In this document: piece by piece, positions 25,994 through 41,300 of the stretch
Position numbering within the stretch: the stretch's first letter is position 1
Layout of the letters: the number at the start of each line of letters is the position of its first letter
Position numbers and translations under genes: made by a program
Source: a virus
DNA length: 64,000 nt
IMG/VR virus record: IMGVR_UViG_3300031787_000051
Coordinates: 1-64,000 of that record
Reading direction: 5' to 3' (one strand)
Notes under the pieces: model-generated
Told to the model about the DNA's origin: nothing
The model's database searches: none
The model's input: the letters and a program-made list of their open reading frames with translations, nothing else

Positions 25994-28900
25994 ATGGCCA
26001 CAAGTTCTAGACAAACCGCTATCTTTGGTGCTAACGATTGGAAAGCAGTATACCAAACCTTTAGTCAGGCAGACTTTCAAAGTTATGATTACGAAACATT
26101 AAGAAAGAGTTTCGTAGACTACCTTAGAACACAGTATCCTGAAACCTTCAACGATTATACAGAAAGCTCAGAATACATCGCTTTGCTTGACGTTATTGCC
26201 TTTATGGGGCAAGCATTAGCGTTTAGAAACGACCTAAATACTAGAGAAAACTTTATCGATACTGCTGAACGCAGAGATAGTATTATTAAATTAGCTAATC
26301 TAGTTGGATATAATCCTAAAAGAAATACGCCGGCTCAAGGGTATTTAAAAGTTACCAGCGTACAGACCACAGAAAATATATCTGATATTAATGGATTTAA
26401 CTTAGCTGGTATTCCTGTTATTTGGAATGATCCGGCTAATACCAATTGGCAAGAACAGTTCAATACAGTAGTCAATGCTTCATTGCGTGGAACTCAAAAA
26501 ATTGGTCGTCCCGGCAACAGACAGACTATTTTAGGTATAGATACGCAAGAATATACGGTACAAATTCCAACTACAGCCGTTCCAGTAATACCATTTACTG
26601 CCAGAGTTCAAAGTACCAACATGAACTTTGAAGCGGTTAATGTCACAAGTTTGGGACAAGAATATATCTATGAACAAACTCCTAACCCAGCAGGCAAATT
26701 TAACATAATATATCGCAATGATAATTTGGGCTATGGAAGCGCAAACACAGGCTTCTTTATATACTTTAAGCAGGGCACCCTTCAAACATTTGATTTTACA
26801 ACGGATCAACAGATAGCTAACCAAGCGGTCGATATCGACATACAGGGTATAAATGAAACTGATACTTGGTTGTTTAAAGTGGATCCAACTACATTAGAAT
26901 TAAGTGAGTGGAAGCAAGTAGAAAGTGTGTATGCAAGTGCGTACAGCAATTATAATTCCGAAGATAGAAAATTTTTTAGCGTAAAATCTAGATTCAACGA
27001 CCAAGTAACATATACTTTTGGTGACGGTGTATTTGGTGAAATTCCATTAGGAAACTTCAAAGCATTTATTCGTTCAAGTAATGCTTTAACATATACGATT
27101 GATCCTAGTGAAATGCAAAATGTTCAAATTTCATTTACCTATGTTAGTAAGTTAGGTAGAAACGAAACTATGACTATGGTGTTAACATTAACATCAACCA
27201 TTTCAAATGCTCAATCAAGAGAAACATTAGAAGATATTAAACTAAAAGCACCAACACGCTATTATACACAAAATCGTATGGTTAATGGGGAAGATTATAA
27301 TGTTTTCCCATTTACATTGTATAACTCTATTATTAAAAGTAAAGCATTAAACAGAAGCAGTATTGGTACAAGCAGAAACTTAGACTTACTTGATCCTACA
27401 GGAAAGTATAGTAGCACAAGTAGTTTTAGTCACGATGGCGCTCTATATAAAGTCGAAAAAGATGACTTTAGTGAATTCACTGTTGAAAGAGGTGCAGGCA
27501 CATTAGTAGCCTTTTTAACAAACAAAATTCTAAAAGTATTATCAAGTAATAGGGCGATACAATATTATATTACAAATTATCCTAAATACAAAGTTATTTT
27601 TAATAGAATAATAGGTGGATCACCTGTTGTATTAAAGCCAATTTGGAAGTTAACGTCTTATAAGGGTTCAAAGATAACTGGACATTTTACAGTAGATAAT
27701 GAACCAGTTCCAGTTGGTGTATTCACAAGTGATAACTTAAAATACTTCACAACTGGTGCATACGTTAAGTTTGTTCCACCTGCAGGATATTTCTTTGATG
27801 AAGGTAGATTAGTAGCAGGATTAGCGACACCTAGCAGCAAAACACATATTTGGACTACAGTATTAAATGTCGTAGACGATGGATATAATGGTGGTAAAGG
27901 TGATTTGTATAATGGTTTAGGTCCTGTAACTTTAAACGAACATATACCCAATGGGGCATTATTAGAAGAAATTATACCAGCGTTTGATAATATGGTACCA
28001 AACGATGTTATACAAAGCGCAATTGCTAGAGTAAACATCGGACAAAGTTTCAGTTTGGTTTTTGACAATAGCCTTACGTCTAATGTAAGTCGTTGGTTCA
28101 TTAGAAATTTTGACAATGCGAACGCTTTTGTTAAATTTAAAAGTTTGGGTGAGGGTAAGTATGAAGTCACAAACAAAGCATTGTCATATTATTTTGGTAG
28201 TGTAAAGGACACAAGATTTACTTACGACAGAACCAAAGTAATCTATGACCCATTAACAGGTAAACTGTTATATGATATGATTAAAGTATTAAAGGCTAAT
28301 TCACTACCTAACAACAACTATTCAATGGCAGAAGATATTGCATTGGCAGTTGTTGGTCAGACTATTGAGACAGACGGATATCCTAACGATTATAGTGTTG
28401 AAGTATGTAGTTTTGACCCAACGAGCAGTAGATTATTAGCAGATCCTGACTTCTTTACTAATATTACAGGTTATCAAGTTGGAGTTAACAACACAGATAA
28501 GTTCGTGTTTACTAGACAAATTATAGATGTTAACTTATTGAGTAAGTTTGAATTAGTTGCAAGTAAGGACATCGTCTATGCTTATCCTACGGAAAATCAA
28601 ATTGCTGTAGTAAAGTATGAATACCCAGTAGGACAAATGTTCTACGCATACGGTGAAAATAAATTTTTCAAAACGATAGAAGATACAACCTCTGCTAATA
28701 TATTATTACTTGCACAGGTTACTAATTACAAAGCTTATGATGGTCGTCAAGGATTATACTTTCATTACAGACATAATAGTAGCAACACAACAAGAATTAA
28801 TCCAGCAACTACAAATATAATTGATTTATATTTGGTAACTAACAGCTATTATACAAGATATCAGAATTGGATTAAAGATTCAACTGGCACAATCAAAGAA

Positions 28901-29356
28901 CCGTCAATGCCAAGTATTGTAGAACTTAAACAATCATATAGCAAAATTGATGATTATAAAATGTTGAGCGATACTGTGGTTCTAAATAGCGTTAAGTTTA
29001 AACCATTATTTGGTGACAAAGCACCATCTAATTTACAGGCAACATTTAAAGTAATTAAAAATAGTAATGCATCAGCAAGTGATAGTGAAATAAGAATAGC
29101 TGTAATTAATGAAATTAATACTTATTTTGATATAGCTAATTGGAATTTTGGAGATACATTTTACTTCAGCGAATTAAGTGCGTATTTACATAGAAGGTTA
29201 GGTACATTAATAAGCTCAATAGTATTGACACCTAACGACCCTAATGCTACGTTTGGTACTTTGTATGAAATTCGTTCAGCTCCATATGAGATATTTGTCA
29301 ACGCAGCACAAGCAACAGATGTAGTGGTAATTTCAGCCCTTACACAGATTAATTAA
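25994..29356 (+). CDS. 6: Baseplate wedge protein, gp6-like
   Basis: The 1120-residue protein opens with the conserved gp6 N-terminus (FVDYLRTQYPETFNDYTESS, then YIALLDVIAFMGQALAFRND). The baseplate J-type core follows (QVTYTFGDGVFGEIPLGNFK, then APTRYYTQNRMVNGEDYNVF), and a C-terminal dimerisation part (NASASDSEIRIAVINEINTY). gp6 dimers make the inner ring that ties the six wedges together. It is nearly twice the length of T4 gp6 (660), mainly from insertions between residues about 480 and 950. Confidence 0.92.
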   Translation: MATSSRQTAIFGANDWKAVYQTFSQADFQSYDYETLRKSFVDYLRTQYPETFNDYTESSEYIALLDVIAFMGQALAFRNDLNTRENFIDTAERRDSIIKLANLVGYNPKRNTPAQGYLKVTSVQTTENISDINGFNLAGIPVIWNDPANTNWQEQFNTVVNASLRGTQKIGRPGNRQTILGIDTQEYTVQIPTTAVPVIPFTARVQSTNMNFEAVNVTSLGQEYIYEQTPNPAGKFNIIYRNDNLGYGSANTGFFIYFKQGTLQTFDFTTDQQIANQAVDIDIQGINETDTWLFKVDPTTLELSEWKQVESVYASAYSNYNSEDRKFFSVKSRFNDQVTYTFGDGVFGEIPLGNFKAFIRSSNALTYTIDPSEMQNVQISFTYVSKLGRNETMTMVLTLTSTISNAQSRETLEDIKLKAPTRYYTQNRMVNGEDYNVFPFTLYNSIIKSKALNRSSIGTSRNLDLLDPTGKYSSTSSFSHDGALYKVEKDDFSEFTVERGAGTLVAFLTNKILKVLSSNRAIQYYITNYPKYKVIFNRIIGGSPVVLKPIWKLTSYKGSKITGHFTVDNEPVPVGVFTSDNLKYFTTGAYVKFVPPAGYFFDEGRLVAGLATPSSKTHIWTTVLNVVDDGYNGGKGDLYNGLGPVTLNEHIPNGALLEEIIPAFDNMVPNDVIQSAIARVNIGQSFSLVFDNSLTSNVSRWFIRNFDNANAFVKFKSLGEGKYEVTNKALSYYFGSVKDTRFTYDRTKVIYDPLTGKLLYDMIKVLKANSLPNNNYSMAEDIALAVVGQTIETDGYPNDYSVEVCSFDPTSSRLLADPDFFTNITGYQVGVNNTDKFVFTRQIIDVNLLSKFELVASKDIVYAYPTENQIAVVKYEYPVGQMFYAYGENKFFKTIEDTTSANILLLAQVTNYKAYDGRQGLYFHYRHNSSNTTRINPATTNIIDLYLVTNSYYTRYQNWIKDSTGTIKEPSMPSIVELKQSYSKIDDYKMLSDTVVLNSVKFKPLFGDKAPSNLQATFKVIKNSNASASDSEIRIAVINEINTYFDIANWNFGDTFYFSELSAYLHRRLGTLISSIVLTPNDPNATFGTLYEIRSAPYEIFVNAAQATDVVVISALTQIN

Positions 29357-29370
29357 GTACGGATAATTAA

Positions 29371-32300
29371 ATGGTTAATAAAGTAAGAACTTTAGATTTT
29401 CTTCCTGAGATTTTTAGAACCAAGCCTAATGAAGAATTTTTAGGCGCGACATTAGACCAATTGGTTCAGACACCTAACACACAACGTGTCGAAGGATATA
29501 TTGGAAGAAAGTTTGAATATGGTATTGATCCCAATGCCGTATATGTTAAAGAACCTAATTCAACAAGACAGAATTATCAATTAGAACCCGGAGTTGTCTT
29601 TACTAAACCAGAGACTTCTGTAGCAAAAGATTTTATAAGCTACCCTGGATTAATTGATGCTATCAAAACACAAAATGGTATTACTGATAACCATTCTTTA
29701 TTATTTAGAAATGAATTTTATAGTTGGGATAGTTTTGTAGACTTAGATAAGGTTGTAAATTTTAGTCAGTATTATTGGTTACCTGACGGTCCTGATCAGG
29801 TACCAGTCACAACAGAAACAGTAAACAGTGAAGCCGACTTTACAATCATATCAGATTCATCAGTTTATGCCGTAAGAGAAAATTTTAAAAGAATACCTCA
29901 AAGTAATCCTACACTAAAATTAGTTCGTGGCGGCACATACAAGTTTATAGTAAATCAAAATAGTAACTTTTGGATACAGACTGATCCTGGTATAAATGGT
30001 AAAAATCCTATTAGACCTAATGTAACATCTAGAGAAATTTATGGTGTTGAAAATAATGGTGCAAATGCCGGTATAATCGAATTCACTGTGCCACAAGCAT
30101 CTGATCAGGATGAGTGGATTTTTTCTGGTGAAAATTATGTTGACTTAATTTCTGATACACCGATAAGTGAATTACATGGTAAAAAGTTAAGTGAAGTTTT
30201 ATCTAAGTATCCTAAGGGATTAATTGACGGTATTAATCAAATCCGTGAAAAAAGAGTTATATTTTTAAATTACAAACCAGGTCAATCAGTTGAACTACCG
30301 ACTCCGTACGATCTCTATTCACTAGAAGAAAAAGAGTTTGATGATGCTCCAAAAACTATTCCAAATAATAATTATTATAAAATTAGATTTTTACAACTAG
30401 ACAATGATTTTATAATAAGCGTAGATGAAGATGGTGAACTTCCTATAGCAGAAAAGATTATAGCAACGAACGGGAGAAAATACGTTAGTCAAGAGTTTGT
30501 CAGATTGCCTGTAGGTGAAATAGCAAAAATACCTATTATAACTGCCCCATTAGATACTCTGTATTATCAAGATGAAAGCACACCTAATAAAGTAGGAACA
30601 ATTAAATTACTAGATGCCAAAGTTAACAATGCTATTAATATTGAAACTGATGTATTAGGGAAGAAAAATTATACAGGTCCTAATGGTGTACAATTTACAA
30701 ACGGGTTAAAAGTTAAATTTGTTGGTAATATTATTCCAGCTCCATATAAAACAGGTAGTTATTATGTTGAAGGAGTAGGGACAAGTATAAAATTAATTAA
30801 AGCAGAAGATTTAAATATTGTAGAACCATTTGGGCAACTAATTTACACAATCTATGATAATGAAGGATTCGATACACTAAGATACGGTGGCAGAACTTCA
30901 ATGCCAGCACAAAAAGATTATATTACAATTAATCGTAGCGCAATCAATAAAAATGCATGGAGTCGCAGCAATCGTTGGTTTCATATAGATGTTCTTAAGG
31001 CAACAGCAGAATACACTTCGGGTGATGTAGTTTTAGCCGCACTTAATAATAGAGAAAACAGAGCAAATAGACCTATCTTAGAATTTTATCCTGAGCTAAA
31101 ATTATTTGATTCAGGAACCATTGGTAAGGGCTACGTAGACTTTATCGATAATACTACAACTGACGTAATGAATAGTAATCCAACTATAGGGGTAGTTGGC
31201 AGAACAGAATATTATCCTGATGGGAATCAGTATAAAGCTATTCAAGGTAGTAGAGTTATTTTTGCAAACGACAGTGATCCAAATGTAAGAAATAAAATTT
31301 TCATTATTAACTTTGCATCAATAAACGAAACACAAGAACCAACCATTGTTCTTACAAAGGCAGCAGATGGCGACATACAAGACCTAGATCAAGTTTATGT
31401 TAACTTTGGGACAGCAAACAGTGGAAAGAGTTTTTATTTTGATAAAGGATATTGGAATCAAGCACAACAAAAAACATATGTAAATCAACCACCATTATTT
31501 GATATTTTTGATAAAAACAATATAAGTTTAGCCGATAAAGATTTTTATCCAGGCAGTAATTTTATAGGTTGCACGTTGTTTGAATTTAAACCTGGTGTGG
31601 GCGAAAATGACCCAGTATTAGGGTTTCCATTAGCATACAGTTCAGTAGCCAATATTGGAGATATCAGTTTTAGAATATCATTGAATGAAGATGTATTCAA
31701 ATATTCTTTAATGACAGGACCTGTAACAGAAAAAGTTAGCATAGGTTATCCTCATCGCTATACGGATAGATATGAATTTACGAGAGAATTGGGTTGGGTA
31801 AAAACAGTTGGTGAAAGCTTTCAGTATCAAGCATATAATTTTACATATAATCCTATACTAAGACAAAATTCATTTACATGTAATGCAGTCGCTATAGATC
31901 AGAACGATAGCCCATGGCCAGTCATTAAGGTCAGTGTAAATGAAAATATATTAACCAGTGATCAGTACACAGTTACTAAAACTGATAAAGAAACAATTGT
32001 TACACTACTAAATCCTCCTGTAACTGAGTCCCCTGTTGAGGTACTTATACACAGTGAGGGACCATTGGGTGAGGGGGCATACTATACTATCCCTATTAAC
32101 TTAAGCAGCAACCCATTTAACACACCGATAGCGTCATTAAGTTTAGGTGATATAAGAAATCACTATCAAACTATTTTTGTTAATAGTCAACAACTGACAG
32201 GACAAGTTTTTGGATCAAACAATTACAGAGATGCGGGTAATTTAATCACGTATGGTGATAAAATTATTCAAAACAGTGCCCCATTAATTTATGCTGCGGC

Positions 32301-35300
32301 ATGTCTAAGAAACAAAAATTTTAATTTATTTGATTCATTAACTTATAGTGCAAATGAATATGTTAATTTTAAATTATTAATTACAAGTATTATTGAAACA
32401 GTAGAATATAGCGGAGAGAGTGCATCTGATTTATTAGATTTAGCACTACAACAAATCGCAAGCTATAAGGATCAAAACACTTCATTCTTTTGGAGTGACA
32501 TGATACCTAGCAGAGCACCTTTCGCTGCAAATACCTACGCATTCAACGCATTTATAGATACAAGTTTCTTTCCATTAAGCAAGATTTACGATTTTAGTAA
32601 AGCAAGCTATGATGGAATTTTGATATACCTAACTAAAGAAACAGAGAGTGAGACACGAATAACGCAGCTATTAAGAAATCGTGATTATACAATTAGCCAA
32701 GACGAACCAAAAGTTATTATTACATTAGATTTAGAACCTGGTGATAAGATTACAATAAAAGAGTATAATCAAACTTATGGTAGCTTCGTACCAAATACTC
32801 CAACCAAGTTAGGTTTATATCCTTTATTCGAACCAAAAGTGGTTTACGATGATACATACGTTTTCCCTGCATACTTCATACAAGGTCATGATGGCTCATA
32901 TACTAGAATATATGGTAAAGTATCAAAAGAAGGTACTTTATTAGATTTTAGAGACAGAGTATTATTTGAATTTGAATGCAGAGTTTATAATAATGTTAAG
33001 TTAAATGTAAACACTTTTGTATCCAACGATGATGTTCTATCCGGTTATTTTAGAAAAACTGATTTTACATATGAATTTACAAAAAATTTATATACGACAT
33101 ATTTCTTAAACTGGATAGGTCAACACAGAGTGGATTATAAAACTCAATATTTCTTGCCAGACAATCAATTTACCTATAATTTTGATCAGTGTAAGTTCAA
33201 ATTAGACGGTGAAGGGTTTAAGCAAGGAAATTGGAGAGGTATATATCTACATCTATATGATACTACAACTCCGCACAAATCCCCATGGGAAATGTTAGGC
33301 TTCGTTTCAAAACCATCATGGTGGGACGAACGATATGGTGCAGCACCATATACATACGATAACAAGATTTTATGGGAAGATTTAGAAAATGGAGTCGTCT
33401 ACAATGACGGTGACAGTTATACTATACCAACAAGAAAGAGACCAGGTTTAAGTAAAATCATTCCAGTTGATAGTAGAGGTAATTTAAGAAATCCATTAGA
33501 TTTTCTAACTATTGGAACAGACCAACCTACATATGACAGAGGTTGGAATGCAGGTGATTATGGTCCGCAAGAATTTTCATATTGTAAAAGCAGTACCTAT
33601 CCATTTGATTTAATTAAAATATTAGCCATAGCTAGACCAGCTAAATTTTTTGCTCTAACCCAAAATTTAGATGCATACAATAAAAATGCTGAATTTAATC
33701 AGTGGTTAATTAACGACAGAAGCAGAATAACAACGAGTTTCGTAGATTATGGTTCTGGAAAAGCACAGCATGGATATATAAATTGGATTGTAGATTATGT
33801 TCAAAGCTTTGGTCTAAACGGAAACGCAACATTTAAAGAGCTTTTAAATAATTTAGATGTTAGATTAGTATATCGCATGGCTGGTTTTAGTGATAAAGAT
33901 TTACTAAAATTTTACTTAGAAAAAAGTTCTGCTGGCTCAAAAAGCAATTCATTATTAATACCAGATGGTAGCTTTGCTTTGATGTTATACGAAAATGAAC
34001 CGTATGACAGAGTAATTTATAGTAGCGTGATTGTTCAAAAGACTAATAAAGGATTCAAAGTATACGGTAATAGCCAAAACAAGTCTTACTTCGTACAATA
34101 CACGCCTAATTACAATGGTAGATATAAGAATATAACTGTACTTGAAACAACAATATATGTTTCGGAAAACTTTTATAAAAATGAAATAATTGTTCCTTAT
34201 GGAAGTGAGTTCGTTTCATTAGAAGCATTATCAGAATTTATTATTAACTATGGCAGATACCTTGAAGATCAGGGTATGAAGTTTACGAACATTGAAGAAG
34301 GTATAGAAATTAATTGGCAGCAAATGATTGCCGAATTAATATATTGGAATTTAACTGGATGGGAAGCAGGCAGTACAATTAATATCAACCCAAGTGCAAA
34401 TGGTTTAGTCATTGATAAAGAAAATGCTATAGTTCAACCACTTACACTATTCCAACAAAACTATGCACTGAATCAAAACCTTGTTCCTATACAACTTAAA
34501 GATTTAGTTATATCTAGAAAAGGCACAGAATTTACATTACAAACTCTTAATACAGGAGATTCTGTATCCTATTTCACTGCTAATATGAGTACCATTGAGC
34601 ATGGAATCGTGTTTGATAATTATACTCAGTTTAATGATACTATCTATAATCCAATAACAGGATTGAGACAGCATAGAATATTAATGAAGGGTACAAAAAC
34701 TGCTGAGTGGAAAGGCACGCTTGATACCTACGGATTTATATTAAATCAAGATAACATTAAAGATTGGCAATCTAATCAGAGATATATTAAGGGTGAAATA
34801 GTTTACTATAAAAACAGTTATTGGATGGCAGCGGATAGAATAGCTGCCGAAGCAACCTTTAATCAAACCAAGTGGATTAAAACAGATTACGAAAAAATTC
34901 AAAAAGGTTTATTACCTAACGCAAGTAATCGCAGTTTGGAAAGTGAACTATATTACGACACTACAAATACTAATTTAGAAAGTGATGCCAACTTATTAGC
35001 GTTTGGTTTAATTGGTTATAGACCAAGAGATTATTTAAATGCAAGTAACTTAGATGATATCTCACAAGTTAATGTTTATAAGAACATTATTTCTGAAAAA
35101 GGCACAAGATTAATAGCAGATGCAGTTCAAAATATCACACTTACTACCGGTAAAATAAGCTATGATGTTTACGAAAACTGGGCTTTAAAAGTTAGCGAAT
35201 TTGGCGGCGTTGAAAATGAAAACTTTGTAGAATTTATATTTGATGAGACAAAATTAACAGGTAATCCTGCAATCGTTGGAATCGTTGACAAAATGATTAT

Positions 35301-38300
35301 ACCTAACGTAATGCAGTCAATACCTTTAAATTCTGTCATAAATTATGGAAGACCATTCAGTGAGAACAAAATCGCACCTGTCATAAAAGCAAATTATATT
35401 GAGAAGTTACCATCGGCAGGCTATGTGCATTTTGATGATGTAAGAGTTACAGGATACAGTATATCGTCATTAAAAAATAATCCAATAACAGCAAATGATG
35501 TTAATATGGATGATTATATTTGGGTTGCAGATGAAAAAGATGACTGGTTAGTAAACACTGCAATTTCAATTAGCGAAAAGAATTCTACAGTAAAAGTAGT
35601 TGAAGCTGTCAATAATCTAGACGGAACAATCACATTAAGGTTTGAAAATCAACACAACTTAGTTTTAGGTAATCATTTCATTTTATTGAAATTTGATTAT
35701 AGAGTTGATGGTTACTATGAAGTTAAAAACGTTACAACCTTAGATACTATTGTAATTGAAGTTACTTTGCCTAACAATGTGTTAAGTATTGTAGGTGAAG
35801 GTATTGTTGCTAAGTTTCAAAATCAACGTGTATCTACCCCAAGCAGCATTAACAATTTACAGTTAATTAACAGTGGCTTTAGTAAAGCAAAAGTTTGGGT
35901 AGATGAAGATACCGATGGTACTTGGGCAGTTTATCAAAAAAATATAAATTATATAAAGCAAGACATTGTAAAACCAAATAGTACAGGAACATTTGGATCA
36001 GCAATAGCGCATCACTCTAAATTGGGATATTTTGTATCCGACGCAGCACAAGGTAAAATTTATAGATATCAACCAGATGATTTTGAAAAATCAAAATACA
36101 GAGCCAATGAAGTTATAGATAAATTTTTAGGCGTGACCATTGGAGCCGGATTCGGTACACAAATAGCTATCGCTCAGGATACTATGATTGTGACTAAACC
36201 AGGAACAAATAGCACAATTTATGTATATCAAATTAAACGAACACGAACAGGTAATTATGTTGAAAAACCTGCAATAACAATTAATTCTCAGCGAGTAGGA
36301 GATTCAATTGCATTATCGGGTGATGCTAATTGGCTATATGCATCTTCTCACACAGTATCAGGTAATTTTGTAAGAACATATAAAAAGACTGCTGCTCAAA
36401 CCTATGAGTTTGTGAAAACTTATAACTTAGGCGGAGACTTACAGGACTTTTCTAAGATTACTCTTTCTACAAACTACAACGGTAGTAAATTGTTTATCGG
36501 CGCGCCATTAAAGAATTATGGTACATCACCCAATCAAATAGTAAACGTGGGTATGGCTGCTGTTTTAAACAGAGTTATTGAAAAGATTGATGTTAAGCGT
36601 GATTATGTTGAGGATACCGAGGTTTATTATAATCTATCAGTTTCGGCTCCAACAACAGATCATTATCTAGATGTTTTTGTTAATGGTAAGCTGATTGAAA
36701 ATACAAAATATCAAATTACAGTAGCTGGACTACAATTCTTGTATGATCTTAAAGCGGGAGACGTAATTGAAATATCATATCCTGATTTATTCAAGACACA
36801 AGAATTTCAATTAACTAATCTAGCAGAAATTCGTCCTGGTAACGCTTTTGGTCATGCATTAGACACAAATAGACATGGATCTGAATTACTAGTTGGTGCA
36901 CCATTCTTTGTAAGTGAAAATAATTTAGAAGGCTTAGTAGTACGCTATACTAACTATGGTAAAAAATACGGAATAATACAGGCTACTAATAACTATTCAC
37001 TTGCTAGCTCAAGTAAAATATTAATAAACGGATATCAAGTTACATTACCCACTAATCTACTAGGTGCAGTAAATGCTATTAATGATGCTAACATAACTAA
37101 TGTTTATGCAAGAGTAGTAGATAATAAACTTGTTATAGGATTAGTTGACCCTAACTTAGGTCCTATAGAAGAAAAATTAACAATTCAAGCACTAAATTCT
37201 ACAACACTACAACAAATTGGTATACTTGAATATCAAGAAAGTCAAAGAATCTCTGATCCTGAGAACGTAGAGGGTGCATCACAATTTGGTTTCTCAATCA
37301 AGTTTAATGAATATAATTCTTTTGCTGTTGGAGCACCAACTAGTACAAGAAAATCATTAACCACGTTCGATTTTACAGATGATCTAGACACAACTAATGA
37401 CACTATATTTGACAACAACTATACGAAATTTGTTGATGAATTGGGGTCAGCCGGCTCAGTTTATATCTATGACTATTTGGCTAATCATAATGAAAGCGCA
37501 GACAAATTAGGTAAATTTGTTTACTCACAGGCTGCAAATGATACAACATTAGATATTGGTGCTAACCCGCATTACGGTAAGGTTATTGAATTTAAAGATT
37601 ATAATCTAATCATTGGATGTCCTGATTATAAACCAGGTGTTGATAATGGTAGAATAGTATTTTATGAAAACAAACAAAACTTAAGAAACTGGCATGTGCT
37701 TAGAAAATCTAATGATGTTATTGATGTTAATAGATTACAAAACATTCAAATATTCAATGCCGAAAACAATGAAAGAATTGAGTCTTTGGATTATATAGAC
37801 CCTCTACAAGGTAAATTGTTAGGAATCGTAACTGAAAATATTGATTATATCAGTAGTCAAGATCCTGCAGGATATAACTCTCAATTAACAACTGGTAATT
37901 TAGTTTGGGGAGATGCATTTGTAGGTAAAATATGGTTTGACACTTCGACAACAAAGTTTTTAAATTACCATCAAGAAGATGTACTTTATAATGCACAGAA
38001 CTGGGGTAAAATATTCCCTGGCAGTACAGTCACAATTTACACGTGGATAGAAAGCAATGTGTTGCCTGTAAATTATCAAGGACCAGGTACCCCATATAAT
38101 ATAGAATATTATACTTCATTGTATAATGTTGACAACTCGGGTGCATTGACAAACAAATATTATTATTGGGTACGTAGTACAAATATTTTGAGTAGCGATA
38201 AAACATTACCTGATTCAATATTAGAACAATATATTACTGATCCACAAAGTTCAGGTATAGGTTATTTTGCCGCACTACAAAACAATGTGTATGGGTTATT

Positions 38301-41300
38301 TAATGCTATAGATTCTATTAAAGGTAAGTCTACGGGATTGCATATTGGATTCACAGATAAAATCAAAAAAGATGATTCTTATAATGAATTTAAATTAATC
38401 AAAGATGGTAATCCTAATGATTTCTTACCAGGAGTACCTAGTGCGTATACTGCATTTGAAATGCCAGAGAGTTTATATGATAAACTACTTGATAGCTTAT
38501 CTGGTATAGACGAGAGAGGTAATTTAGTCCCTGACATACATCTTCCAAAGCTATTACAGCAAGGAATTAAAGTAAGACCAAGACAAAGTTTCTTTAGTAA
38601 TAGATTAAAGGCACTTGAGAATTACTGCAAGTATGTAAACAGTGTTTTAATCAAGCATCCTATATCAGAAATTTTAACACCAAGCTTTATCGGAGAATCT
38701 AACAAAGAGTCAGTACCAAAAGGAGCTCCGGGCTTTTTAACAACTAGCGGAGAGTTTTTCAACACACCTGATTATTGGGAGCATGTATATTGGTGGGCAG
38801 ACGGCTACAATAATAATACAAAGCCTGATGTTGAAGTGTTAAAGTATTATGATTTAGCCACATTGAATCCATTTGAAAACATGTTAGCTGGTGTAACAAC
38901 CAACAGTGATGGCAAACGTGAGGTATATCTTTATACTAATGGTGATTGGGTACGAGTTGGTCTTGAGCAGGGCACCATTCAAATAAAAGAATCATTATGG
39001 AACTATGAGATACTTGGATTGGGATTCGGAAATACATTCTATGATACAGATAGTTTTGACGTTTTCCCTCACACAGAAACAAGATATATTGTAAGGTCCG
39101 TGACTGAAGAAATATTTACAAACGAATTGTTGATTCATAGAAATAAGAGTTTAATTACCCTATTTGAGTACATTATAAGTGAAGCTACATCAACAAATTG
39201 TTACCTAACATGGTTAAACAAAACAAGTTTAGTAGATGTAACTAATACACTACGTGAGTTGAAAGCCGACTTGAATTATCGTTCAGATAATCAAGATTTC
39301 TTGCAAGGATATCTCAAAGAGATTAAGCCTTATCATGTTGTTATGAAAGAGTTTGCAATAAAGTATACAGTAAATGATACATATGATGGTCAACTTACAG
39401 ATTTTGATTTACCGGCGCAATATGATTTTAATTTAGGTAAATTTATTACTCCTAATCTAACTTTCTTCCCTGTAACAGCAGTAGGAGAATTTGGACCAAC
39501 TGACGCAATATGGAACAGATCAATTTATTTTGATTGGTTAGATAATTATGGATTATCTTTAACTGGACAAAAGTCTGTAACAATAGGTTCATTGACAAAG
39601 TATATTACTCCTGTTAGTGAAACAATTTATATTGATAATGCTTATGGATTACCAGTAAACGGAGTAGTCAAAATTAATAATGAATATATTGGCTACGCAG
39701 GTGTTGATAGAGATGCAGGAAAACTCACATTCGTAAGCAGGGGTTTACGAGGCAGTGTGGCGTCTGATCATAATCCAAATAGCAAAGTTATTATAGATTT
39801 GCCTGAGGTCGTAGTCCTTAATACAGGTAGAAACTACATTGATGTACCGACTGTTATAGCATATATTGACACAACTAGATATCCTGCTCCATTACGTGAA
39901 GCGGTTCTTGAACCTATTATGGCAGACGATAAAGTAGTAGGTGTGAAAGTTGTAGATTCAGGTGCTGGTTACGCAGCAACACCTGAAATAATTATCCAAG
40001 CTTCAAAAACATTTAAGTTCAATAGTTCTGTTGTAAACTTTTTAGTTAACTCAATTAATATTGATAGTGTGGATTTAAACACAGGCGACGTAGTAAGATT
40101 CGTGCATGGTGAAGGTAACCCAATTAAGGGTCTTGCAAATAAAAAATATTATCACGTAAGAGTACTTTGGAAAGATGAAGTGTTTGGAGCTAAATCTATA
40201 ATCGCTTTATATAGCACAGCAGTTAATGCACAGCTAGACAACCATAGAATTGACTTAATAGACACTGGTTCTTCTACTGATAATAAACTAGAGTTAACAG
40301 CTAGAGCAGTTGCAGTTGCAAGTAACACACCAACCAGAGAGATTTCTACTAAACTTAAGTTTGACAGAACAAGCTACGTAAGTAAAGTTACGGAATGGAA
40401 ATCAGGTGAATTTTATGCTAGCGAATTCTCTCCCTCAGGAGATGAGTCAAGTACTTCCTCAATATCAGCTTCAGGTTCAACACTATCAAGTGTACAGCAT
40501 CGTGTGTTTGATATACAAGAAGTAACACTTGAAGAAGGCACAAATGAAGTTGCAGTATCAATTGATTATACCGGTTCTAGTTTATCACCAGGACAATTAA
40601 AAGGTCTACCTTTGTATTTCTACGTAGTTCCACCTACATACATGTACCCTCAGCATGTTAAAGTTAAAGATATAATTATAGGTAACCAATACAAAATTTT
40701 ATCTTTAGGCGATACTAATTGGAACTTTATGGCAGGGACAACAGGCTTAACATATAACGTAGGAGATTCAATCAAGCCTGTAGTAAGAGGGATGGGCACC
40801 GGAGTTGTCACAGCATTTTTAGCACCTAATAACTTAGAGTACGACAAATGGTATGTGATTGCCGAGTTAGGAGATACGAGATGGGATTTAATTGCTCAGA
40901 CCGAGGGAATTATTTATCAGGTAGGAAACAGAATTTGGATTGAAGATTTATCACCATCTAATTTTGGATCTACTCCAGGCAAAGCAATAGAAGAGGGCCA
41001 TGCTCTAATCAAATTCTACAGACCTAACTTTGTTTTCAACAAAGTATACAATGAGTATTTTGTAGAAGTGTTTAACAAAGGCACAATCTACAATGTAGGT
41101 GATAAAATTACTGTAGACGGTGTTTATTTAGGTGGTGTTAGCGGAGCAAATGATGCAACAATTAAGGTAGTCTATACACAGGCTAACAAAATGGAATTAT
41201 ATGAATTGTCTGGGTTGGCAGTAGGTGCCTTTAAGCAATACTATGTGAAACCTATAAATCAAACTCAGCTAAAAGTTTATCATGATGCCCCAATGGTTAG